NCBI GenBank assembly: GCA_016946835.1
Contig: JACVTC010000194.1
Location: 75,001-139,000, forward strand
DNA: 64,000 nt
Direction of reading: 5' to 3'
From: Neocallimastix lanati (nom. inval.)
Taxonomy: Eukaryota; Neocallimastigomycota; Neocallimastigomycetes; Neocallimastigales; Neocallimastigaceae
Within the stretch, counting starts at the first letter, position 1, and each line of letters begins with the position of its first letter. This document shows, one piece after another, positions 12,301 to 22,978 of this stretch. Below the pieces are notes generated by a model. It was given only the letters and a program-made list of their open reading frames with translations. It ran no database searches and was not told the DNA's origin. The position numbers and the translations under genes were made by a program.

Positions 12301-13860
12301 TTCTTCGTTATTTTTTAATTCGTATTCGTTATTAAGATTAAGTGATTGAGTAGAGATCCATATTTTAAATGTATTTGATCTGTTTGAGAGTACATTTTGA
12401 ATTTTGTTGTTGTACTTATCATAAATAGTTGCGCATGATTGATTATTACTATAATTAAAGATTATTTTATAGTTTTGTTTGGTGAGTTGTCCAATAGATA
12501 ATAAATTTTTATTTATTTTAGATGAGTAATATACTTCTTCAATTATAAATTTATAATTATTAATATACCCAATAAATGTACCAATATATTTTGCAATTAA
12601 AAATTTATTATTTGCAAAGTATATTTTTTCATGACATTTCCTAATGTTGGTTAGTTTATCTAAACAGTTAGTAATGTTTATAGAAGCTCCTGAATCAAGT
12701 ATCCAACAGATTAATTCCTTTTTAGGAGTAATGATGTTATTGGTTTGGTCGTCTTCTTCAATAAGATTGATGTCTAATGTATCTTCTGTATTATAATCTT
12801 TACTAAAAGATTCCGCATAAGAAGTGTTATAATTATCTTTTTGAATGAAATTCGCATATCTCTTATTTTTTTGATAATTTCTTTTATTGTTTCTATAATA
12901 ATATTTTTTATAATTATTTTTCTTAAAATTCTTTCGTTTTAATTTGTTTTGTTTTCTTTTATTACATTCAAAAAAATAGTGACCCATTTTCTTACAATAA
13001 TTGCATCTACCATTTCTTCTTTTTCTATTTTTCTTTTCATCATTTGTATTTAATGTTTCTGCGTTTCTTTTATTATATGGGTCTTTTGGATTTTTGTTTT
13101 GTGAATAAAAAATATTTTTGGTTTCATTTATTTTCATGTTAAAAGATTCCATTTGGTTTGATGATAATATTTCTGGAATTGTGTCTCTTACATAAGAAGA
13201 ACACTTAAGCCAATCGTCTTTATATTGGAAAACGTTTATCCAGCGAAGGTTTTCGGGAAGTGCCCTGTTCAAAATACCAACTTTTGTACTACTGGTGAGG
13301 TCGGTATCTATCTTCTCAAGTTCATCAATTGTATTCTGAAGTTCGGCCATAAAAATATTTATATCTTTATCTTCGTCAAATTTGATTTCTTCTAATTTAT
13401 TTTTTAGTTCCATTTTTCTTGTTTTCTCACTTTTAGTAAAAGAGGCTTTAAGAATTTTCCATACTTGATGGGCTGTTTTACCATACCCTTGTACAATTTC
13501 TTGAGTCTTCTCTCCAAGACTGTTTAAAATCATCCATTTGGCCGTAATGTCATTGTTTATATCGTTTTCGTTAGTTCCCTTGTCATAGACTAGTGAGTCA
13601 TCAAATTGATCTACAATATAATTGGAAAGGTTTTCTTTTATGTCTCTTTTACGCAGTTTCTTTACTTTTTCTTGAGTTGCATAACTTACTAAATCATTTA
13701 TGGTTAGAAGGAATAACATATTATTACGCCATCCTACATAATTTTCAGTGTTTAATTCAATTATTCTATTAAAATTTTCTGAATAATTGAAGTTAATCTT
13801 GTGTGGGATATTTGAGTCTTCGACATTGATTAATTGTGGTCTTCCTCTTCTAGATGTCAT
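9400..13860 (-). CDS. Ty1/copia gag-pol polyprotein, 1486 aa
   Basis: One uninterrupted frame from ATG 13860. Gag is about 1-300 and ends in a CCHC zinc knuckle (CX2CX4HX4C, residues 286-299), followed by a Lys/Asn-rich basic stretch. Aspartic protease: WILDSGA at about 387-392. Integrase: zinc-binding H536, H541, C560, C563, and catalytic triad D591 (HMDLVGP), D653 (RTDNGTEF), E689 (NGKIERLN), a D-D-35-E spacing. A long Asn-rich linker lies at about 835-960. Reverse transcriptase: from about 990, with RKSRLVARGYTQ, DINAAYLNA and the YVDD box at 1175-1178. RNase H follows, with FTDADYAGD, STAESEYY and DNKAA, ending near ADGFTK. All catalytic residues expected for copia are present. It encodes the proteins that package, copy and integrate the element. 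Gag and pol are fused with no frameshift, as is common in copia. Confidence 0.97.
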   Translation of the reverse strand: MTSRRGRPQLINVEDSNIPHKINFNYSENFNRIIELNTENYVGWRNNMLFLLTINDLVSYATQEKVKKLRKRDIKENLSNYIVDQFDDSLVYDKGTNENDINNDITAKWMILNSLGEKTQEIVQGYGKTAHQVWKILKASFTKSEKTRKMELKNKLEEIKFDEDKDINIFMAELQNTIDELEKIDTDLTSSTKVGILNRALPENLRWINVFQYKDDWLKCSSYVRDTIPEILSSNQMESFNMKINETKNIFYSQNKNPKDPYNKRNAETLNTNDEKKNRKRRNGRCNYCKKMGHYFFECNKRKQNKLKRKNFKKNNYKKYYYRNNKRNYQKNKRYANFIQKDNYNTSYAESFSKDYNTEDTLDINLIEEDDQTNNIITPKKELICWILDSGASINITNCLDKLTNIRKCHEKIYFANNKFLIAKYIGTFIGYINNYKFIIEEVYYSSKINKNLLSIGQLTKQNYKIIFNYSNNQSCATIYDKYNNKIQNVLSNRSNTFKIWISTQSLNLNNEYELKNNEEINYASMKTKDKINLWHRRFAHFDIKSIRHKLLKTDINLKCPLCIHSKLRNKPFHPSPTTNSNHIFELIHMDLVGPITESIYGNKYFLSILDDYSRFGWVLFLKNKSETFSAFSIWFTKMKNQYNTRIKFLRTDNGTEFTNSRFKEFCTNYGINHQFIIPYNPQQNGKIERLNQTLIYSAKAMLHDSMLNHQFWEDAINTSNYIHNRLPHRGIKNRIPFEILNKTKVNYSNIRVFGCKVFFFIPKAFRSKFDNNAAPGIFIGYSENPSGYKIFDVTNNKIILSRNVEFFESNPGNSYPTLCHPDISNFIPHNEIWGSNSYYNNNTYTSLINNNFGNTNSNNLIKIINDNKGNQSKLNKNQINGSNNSIMNNTNIINDNNNDKDNNIIYNKNTNDNNNKNINSTEIIQSVNNTSSINQNTYNDINITSPKNYNHKRIFINNFSENEKYKKQKLSNDLREPFNYDDIYNLKDKEEWLISINEELENMKMLKVFKPIEKVPEGANIITSRWVFKYKKNSKGEITKRKSRLVARGYTQQEGIDYHETFSPTLKLDSIRIFTALAVQNNFDIQQIDINAAYLNAKLKEEVYMRPPKGHPDYRKRYWKLNKAIYGLKQSGKEWNEELNKYLLIIGFKRLISEPCLYFKVDKKKKLSCILAIYVDDILLAGNRIIVERTKELIKNKFKIKDLGNVNFIIGIKFIKHKAGYFINQTRYIKEIIEKFEMNNATPTKNMIPSENEELRKIKVDQTKYRSAIGNLLYLSICTRPDIIYPVSKAAQKSKDPNLEDWQNVLKIIKYLKGTIKYGISFSRNPNISVFTDADYAGDIETRRSTTGFVILIGNSPTSWCSKLQRCISTSTAESEYYSLSECCKHCMWYMNLLNELKYKIKNIEINIDNKAAIYNAKNQSINPKTKHMDIRVHYIRELIKDEKIKLKYVKSQYNLADGFTKYLNNTAMDKFRNSLLIKIDNLNY

Positions 13861-14987
13861 CTTTAACCGATAATATTTGTTAATATTTTATATTGTATTT
13901 ATTGAAATTGTTTATAGTTTTCAATTTACTATTTGAATTTGCTCTTCACTGTTTATATATATATATATATTATGGATGTTATTATTATTTGAAAAATTTG
14001 TAAGGAAACCTGTTTGTTTATAGGTGGGACCTTATATATTAAATATATTACATTGATTAGAGATTGGGCTAAATTTCCATTTGTAAGAGAATAATTTATT
14101 TTATTCAATCAAATGTTTGGTTAATGACTTATTTTGATATTTTTAAATGAATTCGTTTATATTATTAATTATTCTACTTTAGATTGGAAGTTAGTTTGTC
14201 ATTTATTGATTATTTATATTGAAATTAATTGATCATAACTTCGATTGGTTCCTATAAATAGTATATATTATCAAATGAGATGTTGGATATTAATAATATA
14301 TTAAATTTAAATTTTATATTTATTTTTTAATTTTGTTTGTTGTTATTATTATTCTTGTTTTTTAGATTATTTCATTTAAAATTTATAAATATGTTATACT
14401 TTATATATTAATTGTTATTTCATTGGTTTGTTTTAAATTGCGAATTATTATATTTATATGAAATATTTATATTTATAATACACCCCTTTTATTATTATTA
14501 TTTTTATTATTTTTGTTTAACATTAAAGTATTATTTTCAACTTTGATTTAATTGACTATAATTTCCTTCCTTTTTATATTAGATGAAATTATCTTAATTT
14601 AAATCATTTTTTATTTATTATTATTATTTTCAACTTAACAACCACTATTTGACTATCATTCAATTTATATTTTCAAATTAGTGTTTATTAGTTGACTCTA
14701 TGTCTTAAATTTGTAACTTAATTAGATGACTATTAATTATTTTCATCTTAATTAATTATTTTAAGGAGTGTTTATCTGAAATAATCTAATTTTTATTTCA
14801 TTATTATATATGTTACTATCTATATATGTTAATTTATTTATTATTATGTCCTCAAAATTTTGTAATTGATGGTTCTGGTTCAAAAAAAAATCGTTTCCTG
14901 TAAATTTAAAAAAAAATTAGATATATAAAATTTATAGTTATAAATATATATATATTATTAAATATTTCAACTTAGCTTTGATATATT
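13861..14987 (-). other. Long untranslated leader of the copia element
   Basis: About 1.1 kb between the primer-binding site and the gag ATG. No reading frame of note in either strand. It is expected to carry packaging and dimerisation signals, but none can be identified by eye. Confidence 0.6.
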
Positions 14988-15017
14988 GCTCAATTGGATG
15001 AGTTGAGACTCTTAATC
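14988..15017 (-). other. Primer-binding site resembling a tRNA-Lys(CUU) 5' half
   Basis: The + strand reads GCTCAATTGG, then ATGAGT, then TGAGACTCTTAATC. This looks like the D-stem/loop, anticodon stem and CTCTTAA anticodon loop of tRNA-Lys(CUU). It ends exactly at the LTR edge, so on the element's sense strand it is complementary to the 5' half of that tRNA. Half-tRNA priming is established for Drosophila copia (with initiator tRNA-Met). No acceptor or T-arm 3' half follows, so it is not a tRNA gene. Confidence 0.6.
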
Positions 15018-15249
15018 TTTTAAGAACAATTTTAAACACCAAATATAAAAGTTTTAATTTATGTAATCTTTTATTAGTTTTATTTTGAATTTATAATTAT
15101 CAATAAAAAGATTAAGAAGAGAAATTTTATTTTTAAGAATCATAGAATAATTTATATCATTCATGAAACAATACATTAATTTATTCATAACAAATAATTG
15201 GTTATATTTAAATTAATAATAAAAATGAATGTTGTTTTTATTTCCAACA
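15018..15249 (-). repeat. 5' LTR of the copia element (232 bp)
   Basis: Same length as the left LTR and read as identical to it. The right flank ATTCT (15250-15254) completes the target duplication. Confidence 0.92.
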
Positions 15250-15385
15250 ATTCTACTATTTATTTTATTTTATTTAATTTTATTCAATCTGTACTTCATA
15301 TTTATATATTTCTACTATTTATTTTATTTTATTTTATTCAATCTGTACTTCATATTTATATTTCTACTATTTATTTTATTTTACT
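15250..15385. repeat. Continuation of the minisatellite split by the copia insertion
   Basis: Starts ATTCTACTATTTATTTTATT, then ATTCAATCTGTACTTCATA at about 15281 and 15338: the same unit as at 8909-9068. Joining 9068 to 15255 restores the repeat register. Confidence 0.85.
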
Positions 15386-16077
15386 ATATATACTTATATT
15401 ATTACATTCTTTATTTATTTATTTATACATTTATATTTTTTACATCAATTGTATTAAAATTTTTTATGGCGTTAACAAAAATTTTACAAACCATTAAAAT
15501 AAATAGCGTATTGAAAAATTGTATTATAAAAATTGGCGAAATGTACCACATTGAATTTGTGGGAGTTTTATGTGCAAAAATTTGTTAAGTAGTGGGTTTT
15601 TTTTTTTTAATAACGATTGTCTAGTAAAATTTATTAATAAAATTATAATATTCGTACAATATAAATAATAATTCTAATTCCTAAAATTTACAAGAGAGTC
15701 CTCTATTTCTAATATAAATAATCTATTTACAAGAAATAGGTAATATATTAATTATATATTCTAATATATAGAACTATATTAATTTTATATGAATTAAAGT
15801 ATTATAATTATTATAAATATAATAATATATATTGAAATAAAATAAAATAAAATAATTATTATCAAAAAGATATAAATTTAATATTTAATAATTATTATTA
15901 AATATACAAATACGTTATACACATATTTGTTTTATATCAGAAATGCCATTGCTAAAAATTAAACTATATATATATATTTATAAAAGAAAATATATGGTTT
16001 AATTACTATAAATTTATTTTCTTTTATATCTATAATTCCTAATTGTCCGTTTGGTATTAACGCGATTGTTGCTATAA
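15386..16077. other. AT-rich spacer, no gene recognised
   Basis: Short frames around 15460-15590 do not show a domain. A 15-nt-scale GC-richer patch near 16050 belongs to the relic that follows. Confidence 0.5.
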
Positions 16078-17438
16078 TTAATAATCTCCTTTAAACGCGA
16101 TCTCAGGTTGTTTGAGTATCATTAATTTATTAATATTTATTTTATTTTTACCATTATTTTGAATACAAATATGTTTAATTTTAATTTTCTTTTTAATTTC
16201 CTCAATCTTGATATCCTTATTACTATCTACATTTATAATTTTACTAAAATCAATCGGAAAATTATTATTATTAATTTTTTTTTTTTTATATAAGTAATAT
16301 TATTAACTGAATACTTTTTATTTATAAATTGTTCATTTTTATTAGCATTTGAAGTAATTTGAATATTATCTACTTTTGAATTGTTACTATCTATAATATT
16401 TACTTCCTTAATAAAATCAGAAGTTACAGATTTATTAGTTCTATTGTTAATGCCATTAATTTTAACAGATTCATTGATATTTATTTCTTCTTTTACAATT
16501 TTATGACTATTTATTTTGTTATTTATATTTTTAGAATTATCAACAATATTTTTATTTTTACTATTTGAATTAATATTTTCCTTATTATTTATTATTACAA
16601 TAACTATTAATCTCTACATTATTATCTTGATTTTTCTTAATATTTGTACTACCCTTGAAATTATTTTTATTTTCTTCTTTAGTAATTATAATATTATTGT
16701 TTGTTTCACATTTTACAATATTAGCATTTCCTATTTTATTATTTTTTTCTCGGAAATTATCTATTTTTAACATGTTTAATTTGTCTTGTTCCACGCTTAT
16801 TACGTCATCCATTGTATCACTTTTATTAGTATTAATTTTATTATTATAGATGTTATTATTATTATAATTATTATAGTTCTTAGCCAAGTTCGGTATTTTA
16901 TTATTTAAAATGTTATTATTTAAATTATTCATAATTAATTATACTCTCATTAATTTTATCAATATTATTTTTATCTTTACTGCAGCCATTTCCTTTATAA
17001 TTACTATTCTTGTTACTATTGTTGTTAATTGTTGAATTATTATTTAATTTAGGTTTTAAAATTTTCCGAATTATTAAATTGTATGATATATTATTATCAT
17101 TAATAATATCATAATTTCCATTATTAATATTTAAATTATTGCTGTTATTAATATCCATATTATTATTATTATTTTTGAAATTTCTTTTAACTTTAATTAG
17201 TGATGAATATATTACCTTTACTTCGCCTGGTAGCAGTAAAACAGTTTTGGGGAGAATTGATGTAGTTAGAAAAATTATGATCTTGTTTTGTTCTGGCCAA
17301 GTCAGCACAATCCTTAGTAAGATGACCAGACTTATCACAAAAGAAACAAGTTTTAATTTGTATTTGTCTCATTTTATTTATATTATTGTAATTATTTGGG
17401 ATAGCATAATTTACTTCATGAATAGCATAAGAAGGCAT
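16078..17438 (-). pseudogene. Decayed retroelement gag/ORF1-like gene with zinc knuckle
   Basis: Reading leftward from about 17438, the first segment carries a CCHC knuckle, CFFCDKSGHLTKDC (CX2CX4HX4C), then the frame is lost. Asn-rich frames follow at 16925-17338 and 16585-16932. A last open segment (about 16255-16081) ends in LKQPEIAFKGDY and TAA at 16078-16080. No single frame spans the region. The zinc knuckle and low-complexity Asn stretches fit a retrotransposon nucleocapsid or LINE ORF1. It may be unrelated to the copia elements on either side; no RT is attached. Confidence 0.5.
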
Positions 17439-17439
17439 G

Positions 17440-17973
17440 CATATTTATTGAAATACTCCTAAAGTTCCTAAAATTCAAACCATTTTCATAGGAAGTATCA
17501 TCAAATACCAAGTAAATTATTCCAATCGGAAGAATCAAAGTAACAATATTATCATATTATCATTACTACTGTTGCCACCATTATAATGATGATATCATTA
17601 TACTGTAATCAAAAATAATATCAACAACAATAGCAATAATAAATAAAACAATAAAAGGTTTCATTTTTAAGTATTATTCAATTATTTTTTTAAAATTTGA
17701 AATTGAAATACTAATAACTTTTTAATAGGAAATATTAATATGAATTAAATATCTTATTTATATATTAATATTTTCAACCAGTAAAAAAACATTAATAATG
17801 AGTTCATGAAAATAAAAAAGAAAATATAATAAATTTTTATTTATATATACATATATTTTTTCATTAAATAATAAAAACAAAAGTTAGTAAATATTTAATA
17901 AAAATTAAAATAATATATTAAATATAATTTAAATAAATTTTTTAAAACAAATCAAGTATGTAAATATATATAA

Positions 17974-18004
<31 letters not shown>

Positions 18005-18064
18005 ACTAATGAAAACCTATTTTATTATTAATTTCAGAATTTTGTATAAATAAAATTTTTCCAT

Positions 18065-18107
<43 letters not shown>

Positions 18108-19084
18108 AATGAAAACCTATTTTATTATTAATTTCAGAATTTCAGAATTTAGTATAAATAAAATTTTTCCATAAACTTTTTTATTTATTTATTTATTTAT
18201 TAAAATTTGATATAAAAGCTATGGAAAAAAAAGGATTGAATAAAACTTTATATTATTTAAAGTTTAAAAAAAAATTTTTAATTTTATTAATAATAAAGTT
18301 TTTAATAATTTTTGTTTCATGAAACAATAATACAAAATTTTTAATTTAAATTTTTTAAATTAAAAAATTTTTAAATTGTTCAGTTATTTGTAACATACAT
18401 TAATTTAAAATTTGTAAAAACTTCTTTTTAAAACTTTTAATTTTCATTTATTATTTTACTAAAACCAAATATTCTTAATTAAGATCATGTATTTAATAAT
18501 GATTATTAATAATTGTTTCATTATTTATTTTATTTATTATTTAATTTATATGTTCATATATTTATTACTTATTAATATCATAAAATGGTTAAACATAAAG
18601 TATTCTAAATTTTGAGAAATCCAAATAATTTAATAATAATCAATAATAATATTCAAAATAACAAATGTAAAATAATTATATTAAGTTCATTATCTTTTTA
18701 ATAACAAACTTCTTTATATTTCTTTTAAATTATTTTTAATAATGAAATAAATATATTTACGTTATGTATTATTTAAAATAATAAAATTATTATATTTATC
18801 TTAAACATTATTCACATAGACGAAAATGAAGCTCAGATTTAGTATTTTATAATATATATATTTTATTGTAATAATAATAATAAATTTTTATTAAATAAAG
18901 AAGAATATATTTCTAAATAGTAATTATTACATATATTTTATATTAATTTTATTTATAATAAGTTATAATGTGCTTAATTTTATTTACTTTATTTTAACAT
19001 TCGCTCCTACACTATGTCTCTATTAAATTTTATTATTAAGATTTATTTAATTTTAAATCTATTTTGATCATCAAAAATTATATC
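17440..19084. other. AT-rich spacer with one local duplication
   Basis: No gene seen. It contains the 18001-18175 duplication, the T runs that precede each copy, and an (ATTT)n stretch near 18180. Confidence 0.55.
18001..18175. repeat. Tandem duplication of about 70 bp separated by a T run
   Basis: TTTTACTAATGAAAACCTAT, followed by TTTATTATTAATTTCAGAAT and TATAAATAAAATTTTTCC, occurs at 18001-18066 and 18101-18172. The second copy has a small internal duplication of TTTCAGAA. Each is preceded by a long T run. Confidence 0.85.
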
Positions 19085-20740
19085 ATTAATTTTTTTAATG
19101 TTGATACCGAATACCAGTTTTGTTAAAGAATATGCAAGCTTATCAGTTGTTTTAACATATCCCAATTTTATATTCTTTTCTTTTATTTTTTCTTGAATAT
19201 ATTTATATCTTGTATGGATATGTTTACATCTTCTTTTTTACATTTTCATCTTCAGCTATTGCTATGCAGTCTTTATTATCTACTTTTACTTTTATTAAAA
19301 CATTTTTATTAGTTATTTCTTGGAATAAGTTTTTTAACCATATTCCATCCTTTTTTTTTGACACATTCAGTAAGACTAACAAATTCATGCTTTTGCTTTG
19401 GATAAAGTGACATTTCTTTGAATTTGTGACTTCCATGAAATTGTATTATTTCCGAGTAAAAATATATATCTACTTATTGATTTTCTAGTAGCTTCGTCAT
19501 TAGTATAATCATCATCTGAAAATCCTACTAACTTATTTTTTCTATTATAATATATTGATTTATGTATTGTAGATTTCAAATGTTGTAATATCATTAATAA
19601 TGCTTTATAATCAATTGTTGTTGGATGTTTGCAATTTCATAACGCTTGATTAGCTTCGTATGAAATATTTGGTCTGGATTTTACAGCAATATATAAGAAT
19701 GAACCTAATAATGATTTATATTTTCCAACATCGACAGTTTTGCATTTATTCTTTCTTTATTTGATATTTTTATGAAAGGATATTTTATAATATTAGTTTT
19801 ATTCATATTATAATTATTAATAATATTATTTATAAAATCTTCTCTATTTATTTTATAATCATCTTATGTTTTATGAATATTTATTTTAATAATTTTTTTG
19901 GCATCAGATTCTTTTGAAATAGTATATTAATTCTTTAATATATTTAATTTCATTATCTTCGCCAGTAATTAACATATCATCTATATATAGAGTTAATAGA
20001 CCAATTAATTTATTTTCTTTGCTGTATGTTTTTCAAATAAACATTAATCAGATTTATATTAAATGAAACCACAGGATTTTAAATAATTTGTTATTTCTTC
20101 ATTCTACATATGTCCATCTTGTTTTAAACCATATAATGTTTTTTTTTTCAATAACTATACTTTATTACTGTTATAGTTTTTATTGACTTGTGGAATTTTT
20201 ACATAAAAAGTTTCATTAATATCAGCATTTAAATATTCAGCTTTAATATCTAATTATTTTAAATTCCATTTGTTTATTAATGTAATTGCGATGGTGATTC
20301 CTAAACTATCTGATTGTGCTGTAGGTGAATAAATTGAAATAAAATTTTCACCTTCCTTATGTTGACAACCTTTTTGCAACTAATTATGCTTTTTTAGTAT
20401 TATAACTTTTAATTACTAGTACCCATCTAGTATCTAATGATATTTGAACTTCTTTTTTAATACTATTAATATCAACCTGCATCGTAATATTTTCATCATA
20501 CATATTTTTAAATTCATTTTTTATTGCTATGTTTCATTCTTTCCAATCTTTTGAATTCAAAGCTTCATTATATATATTTGGACATTGTGATATAATATTG
20601 AAGATTTTATGTTTTTTATTAATATTTATATTTTTTGATAATATTTCTTTTTATATATTTAATGTTTGAATATCTGAATCATCACCTGAGTCTTCATCTT
20701 CTTAAATACTTCTTTTTTTTTAGAATTGCTATTTCAAAAA

Positions 20741-20784
<44 letters not shown>

Positions 20785-21447
20785 ATCATTTTAATAATTA
20801 TTATTATTATTATTAGTTATAGTGTAATTAAAACAAATGTTCCTGAGTTTGGAACAAGCATAAATGATTTTATTGTCTTGTAATAGCGTATTTTTGTTCA
20901 ATTTGTCGAAATCTAAATCGTATTGTACAAATAAACTTTTAAGTTCATTCATATATAAAATGTAATTGTTATTAAAATTATCTAAATTTTTAATTTTTTG
21001 TATTAATAGATTAATTAATGATTCTCCTGATTTATACAATTGTTTTTTCAATCTATCTATCATTTATTAATCAGATCTACACCCTTTTAAATATTTTTTA
21101 GTTTCAGAATCTAAGCTTCCTGTGATTATTGTTTGAACTGCATTATCATATTTTATTTGTATTCTGATCATGTCATCATAGATGAATTTTTTTTCTATAT
21201 ATTTATCATAGTCATGTGCGATTAGATGACATTTTAATTCAATAAACTAATCTTCAAAATTTGATGTATTTAATTTAAAATCTTTATAAATAAATATGGA
21301 TTTAATTAAAAAATCTCTAGAGTTATAATTCGTTAATAAAATTTCCTTTTGATGAACATTGCCATCATCTTTATTTGTTTCATCATTTTTACTCATAGAG
21401 GAGATGGATGAATAAGTGAACTTATATGGGGTTTCTTTTCTTCCCAT
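19085..21447 (-). pseudogene. Decayed, internally deleted Ty1/copia element
   Basis: Gag start at ATG 21447 (GRKETPYKF), with further gag-like segments to about 20791. The RT begins near 20600: DTRWVLVIKS and KEVQISLD are readable with stops and frameshifts, and VDD-like DNA lies near 19975. RNase H follows at 19594-19224 (LVGFSDDDYTND, LLGNNTISWKSQIQRNVTLS). The C-terminal copia motif (KHIHTRYKYIQEKIKE, then GYVKTTDKLAYSLTK) ends near 19100. Protease and integrase appear to be missing between gag and RT, where an (ATT)n run sits at about 20740-20810. Many stops make it non-functional. It is a different lineage from the intact element. No clear LTR pair was found. Confidence 0.75.
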
Positions 21448-21737
21448 GATTTTAAATTAAATAAGGATATATAATAAAATAAAATTAATTTTTTTTTTTT
21501 TTTTTTTTTTAATGTTTTTCATTTATTTTAAAAATTTACTTTTAATTATTTTATACATTAATAAAATAAAGATACTCTATTTTAGTCAAGTTTATTATTT
21601 TTCATTTTTATTTATATATATTAAAATAATAATTATTAAAAGTATTATAATTTTTTAATTCTAAATTATTATTAATAAAATAAAATTAATATTTTTATAT
21701 TTAATATTTCATATTTAACTTATTTTTTATTAAAGCA

Positions 21738-21910
21738 ATTAAAATAGCGGGTTAGAATTTGTAATACCTTGTTATAGGCTTCTGGAGCTAGCTTCTCAGC
21801 AGTCTTATGGTCATAATAACCATGGAAACAAGCAATATTTCTGTAAGAATTTTCATAAGATTTACCAAATGTCTTAATTCAATAAAAAGCATAAATATAT
21901 GATAGGTTTC
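21738..21910 (-). pseudogene. GH6 cellulase relic (C-terminal end)
   Basis: Aligns with the 3' end of the GH6 genes: TAGCGGGTTAGAATTTGTAA against GTGGTGGGTTAGCATTCTTA, then GGCTTCTGGAGCTAGCTTCT against GGCTTCTGGAGCTGGCTTCA. A deletion of about 26 bp lies between. It continues through the equivalent of ATGACCACAGTAACCAT to the [10 protein letters not shown] region. Frame destroyed. It is a separate dead copy about 1.1 kb past the 3' end of copy 2. Confidence 0.85.
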
Positions 21911-21924
21911 AGTTATAAATCATT

Positions 21925-22070
21925 TGAAAAGGGTACACCTTAGTAGGTATAGTAATTCATTTTAGGCAACTCTTGTCTTGAAAGATAAGAAGTAGAATCT
22001 TTTTTATTAAGAAATTTGGAAACTTCTCCATTGTACTATTAAACTTTCGCATTTATTATTAAAAAGAGAG
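21925..22070 (-). pseudogene. LINE reverse-transcriptase fragment
   Basis: TACACCTTAGTAGGTATAGT, GGAAACTTC and TTTCGCATTTATT align with the LINE relic at 47450-47560 and more weakly with 54815-54940. The minus-strand reading recovers an INKCA-like piece (NNKCESLIV), the RT segment after the ADD box. It abuts the GH6 relic, so the LINE may have inserted into that dead gene. Confidence 0.6.
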
Positions 22071-22978
22071 ATGTCACAATAGTTATTACAATCTGGATCT
22101 CTCTTTTTATGTATAGATATTATTAATACATTTAAAAATAACATATATCAAAAAAGTAATAATAATAAAAAAATAAAAATAAAAATATAAAAATACTTTC
22201 ATTTATTTTTAACTATTATTATATTTATTCTTTTAAATTTTTTAATTTTTTATTTTTTAATTTAAATTCATTATAATATTTAATATAGTCAATATACAAT
22301 ATAAAATTGAATTTAACCTTAACATAATTTTAAAATATTTTTGAAACTTTAAATAAATTATATAAAATAATTCAATAATTCTAACCATTTGATTATAAAA
22401 ATAATAAATAGCTATAATATCATAATTTTATAAATGAAATAATAAATGGAATAATATGAATAATATAAAATTAACCAGCCAACTAACCAATTGAAACAAA
22501 CAAAATAAAAGCGTTATTAATTCAATTCTTTATTACCGTGAATATGTAATATAATATTTTTTTAATATGAAATGAAATATTTAAAATTTTTAAATCAATA
22601 ACATATTAACGTATGCCAGAATTTCAATAATACAAAAGTTAAAAGTATTAATAATTTTAAAAATATATAATTCTATATATAGTCTATATCTAAATTTCAA
22701 TTAAATATATTAAATATAATTGTTTTATAACAACATTGTTAATTTAAACATAGAAAATACACAATAAAAAAAACTAATAATCAAAAATATGTTTAATTTA
22801 TTATTAATTTTCATCTAACTTTATTAATTTTCATTGTTAATTAATAATTTTATATTAAAAACAACTATTTAGAATTTTAATAATATTATCTTCAATATTT
22901 TTAATTAATTTTTTTATTATTCTAAAACTATTAGTTAAATTTTTATTTAGATTTTTACTTTAAATTTATTCATACTTC
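22071..22978. other. 3' flank of GH6 copy 2, no gene
   Basis: AT-rich DNA with no frame or domain seen. It should hold the copy 2 transcription terminator, but no sharp signal is visible among the many AATAAA-like strings. Confidence 0.5.

Larger units (their letters stand above)
9069..15249 (-). mobile_element. Intact Ty1/copia LTR retrotransposon, 6181 bp
   Basis: In the sense (minus) direction the order is: 5' LTR (15249-15018), primer-binding site abutting it (15017-14988), about 1.1 kb leader, a single gag-pol frame (13860-9400), purine tract (9309-9301) and 3' LTR (9300-9069). Protein order is gag, protease, integrase, RT, RNase H; integrase before RT defines Ty1/copia. The two 232-bp LTRs read as identical, and a 5-bp target duplication flanks the element. 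With an unbroken ORF this indicates a very recent, possibly still mobile insertion. It landed inside the 8560/15250 minisatellite. Confidence 0.95.

Noticed and set aside
14979-15017. Possible tRNA-Lys gene
   Set aside because: Only the 5' half is present, the 3' half is LTR sequence, and its exact position at the LTR edge fits a primer-binding site.
9064-15254. A much larger right LTR beginning at TGTTGG near 14284
   Set aside because: The left side offers only 232 bp of matching sequence, and PBS, PPT and target duplication all fit the 232-bp borders.
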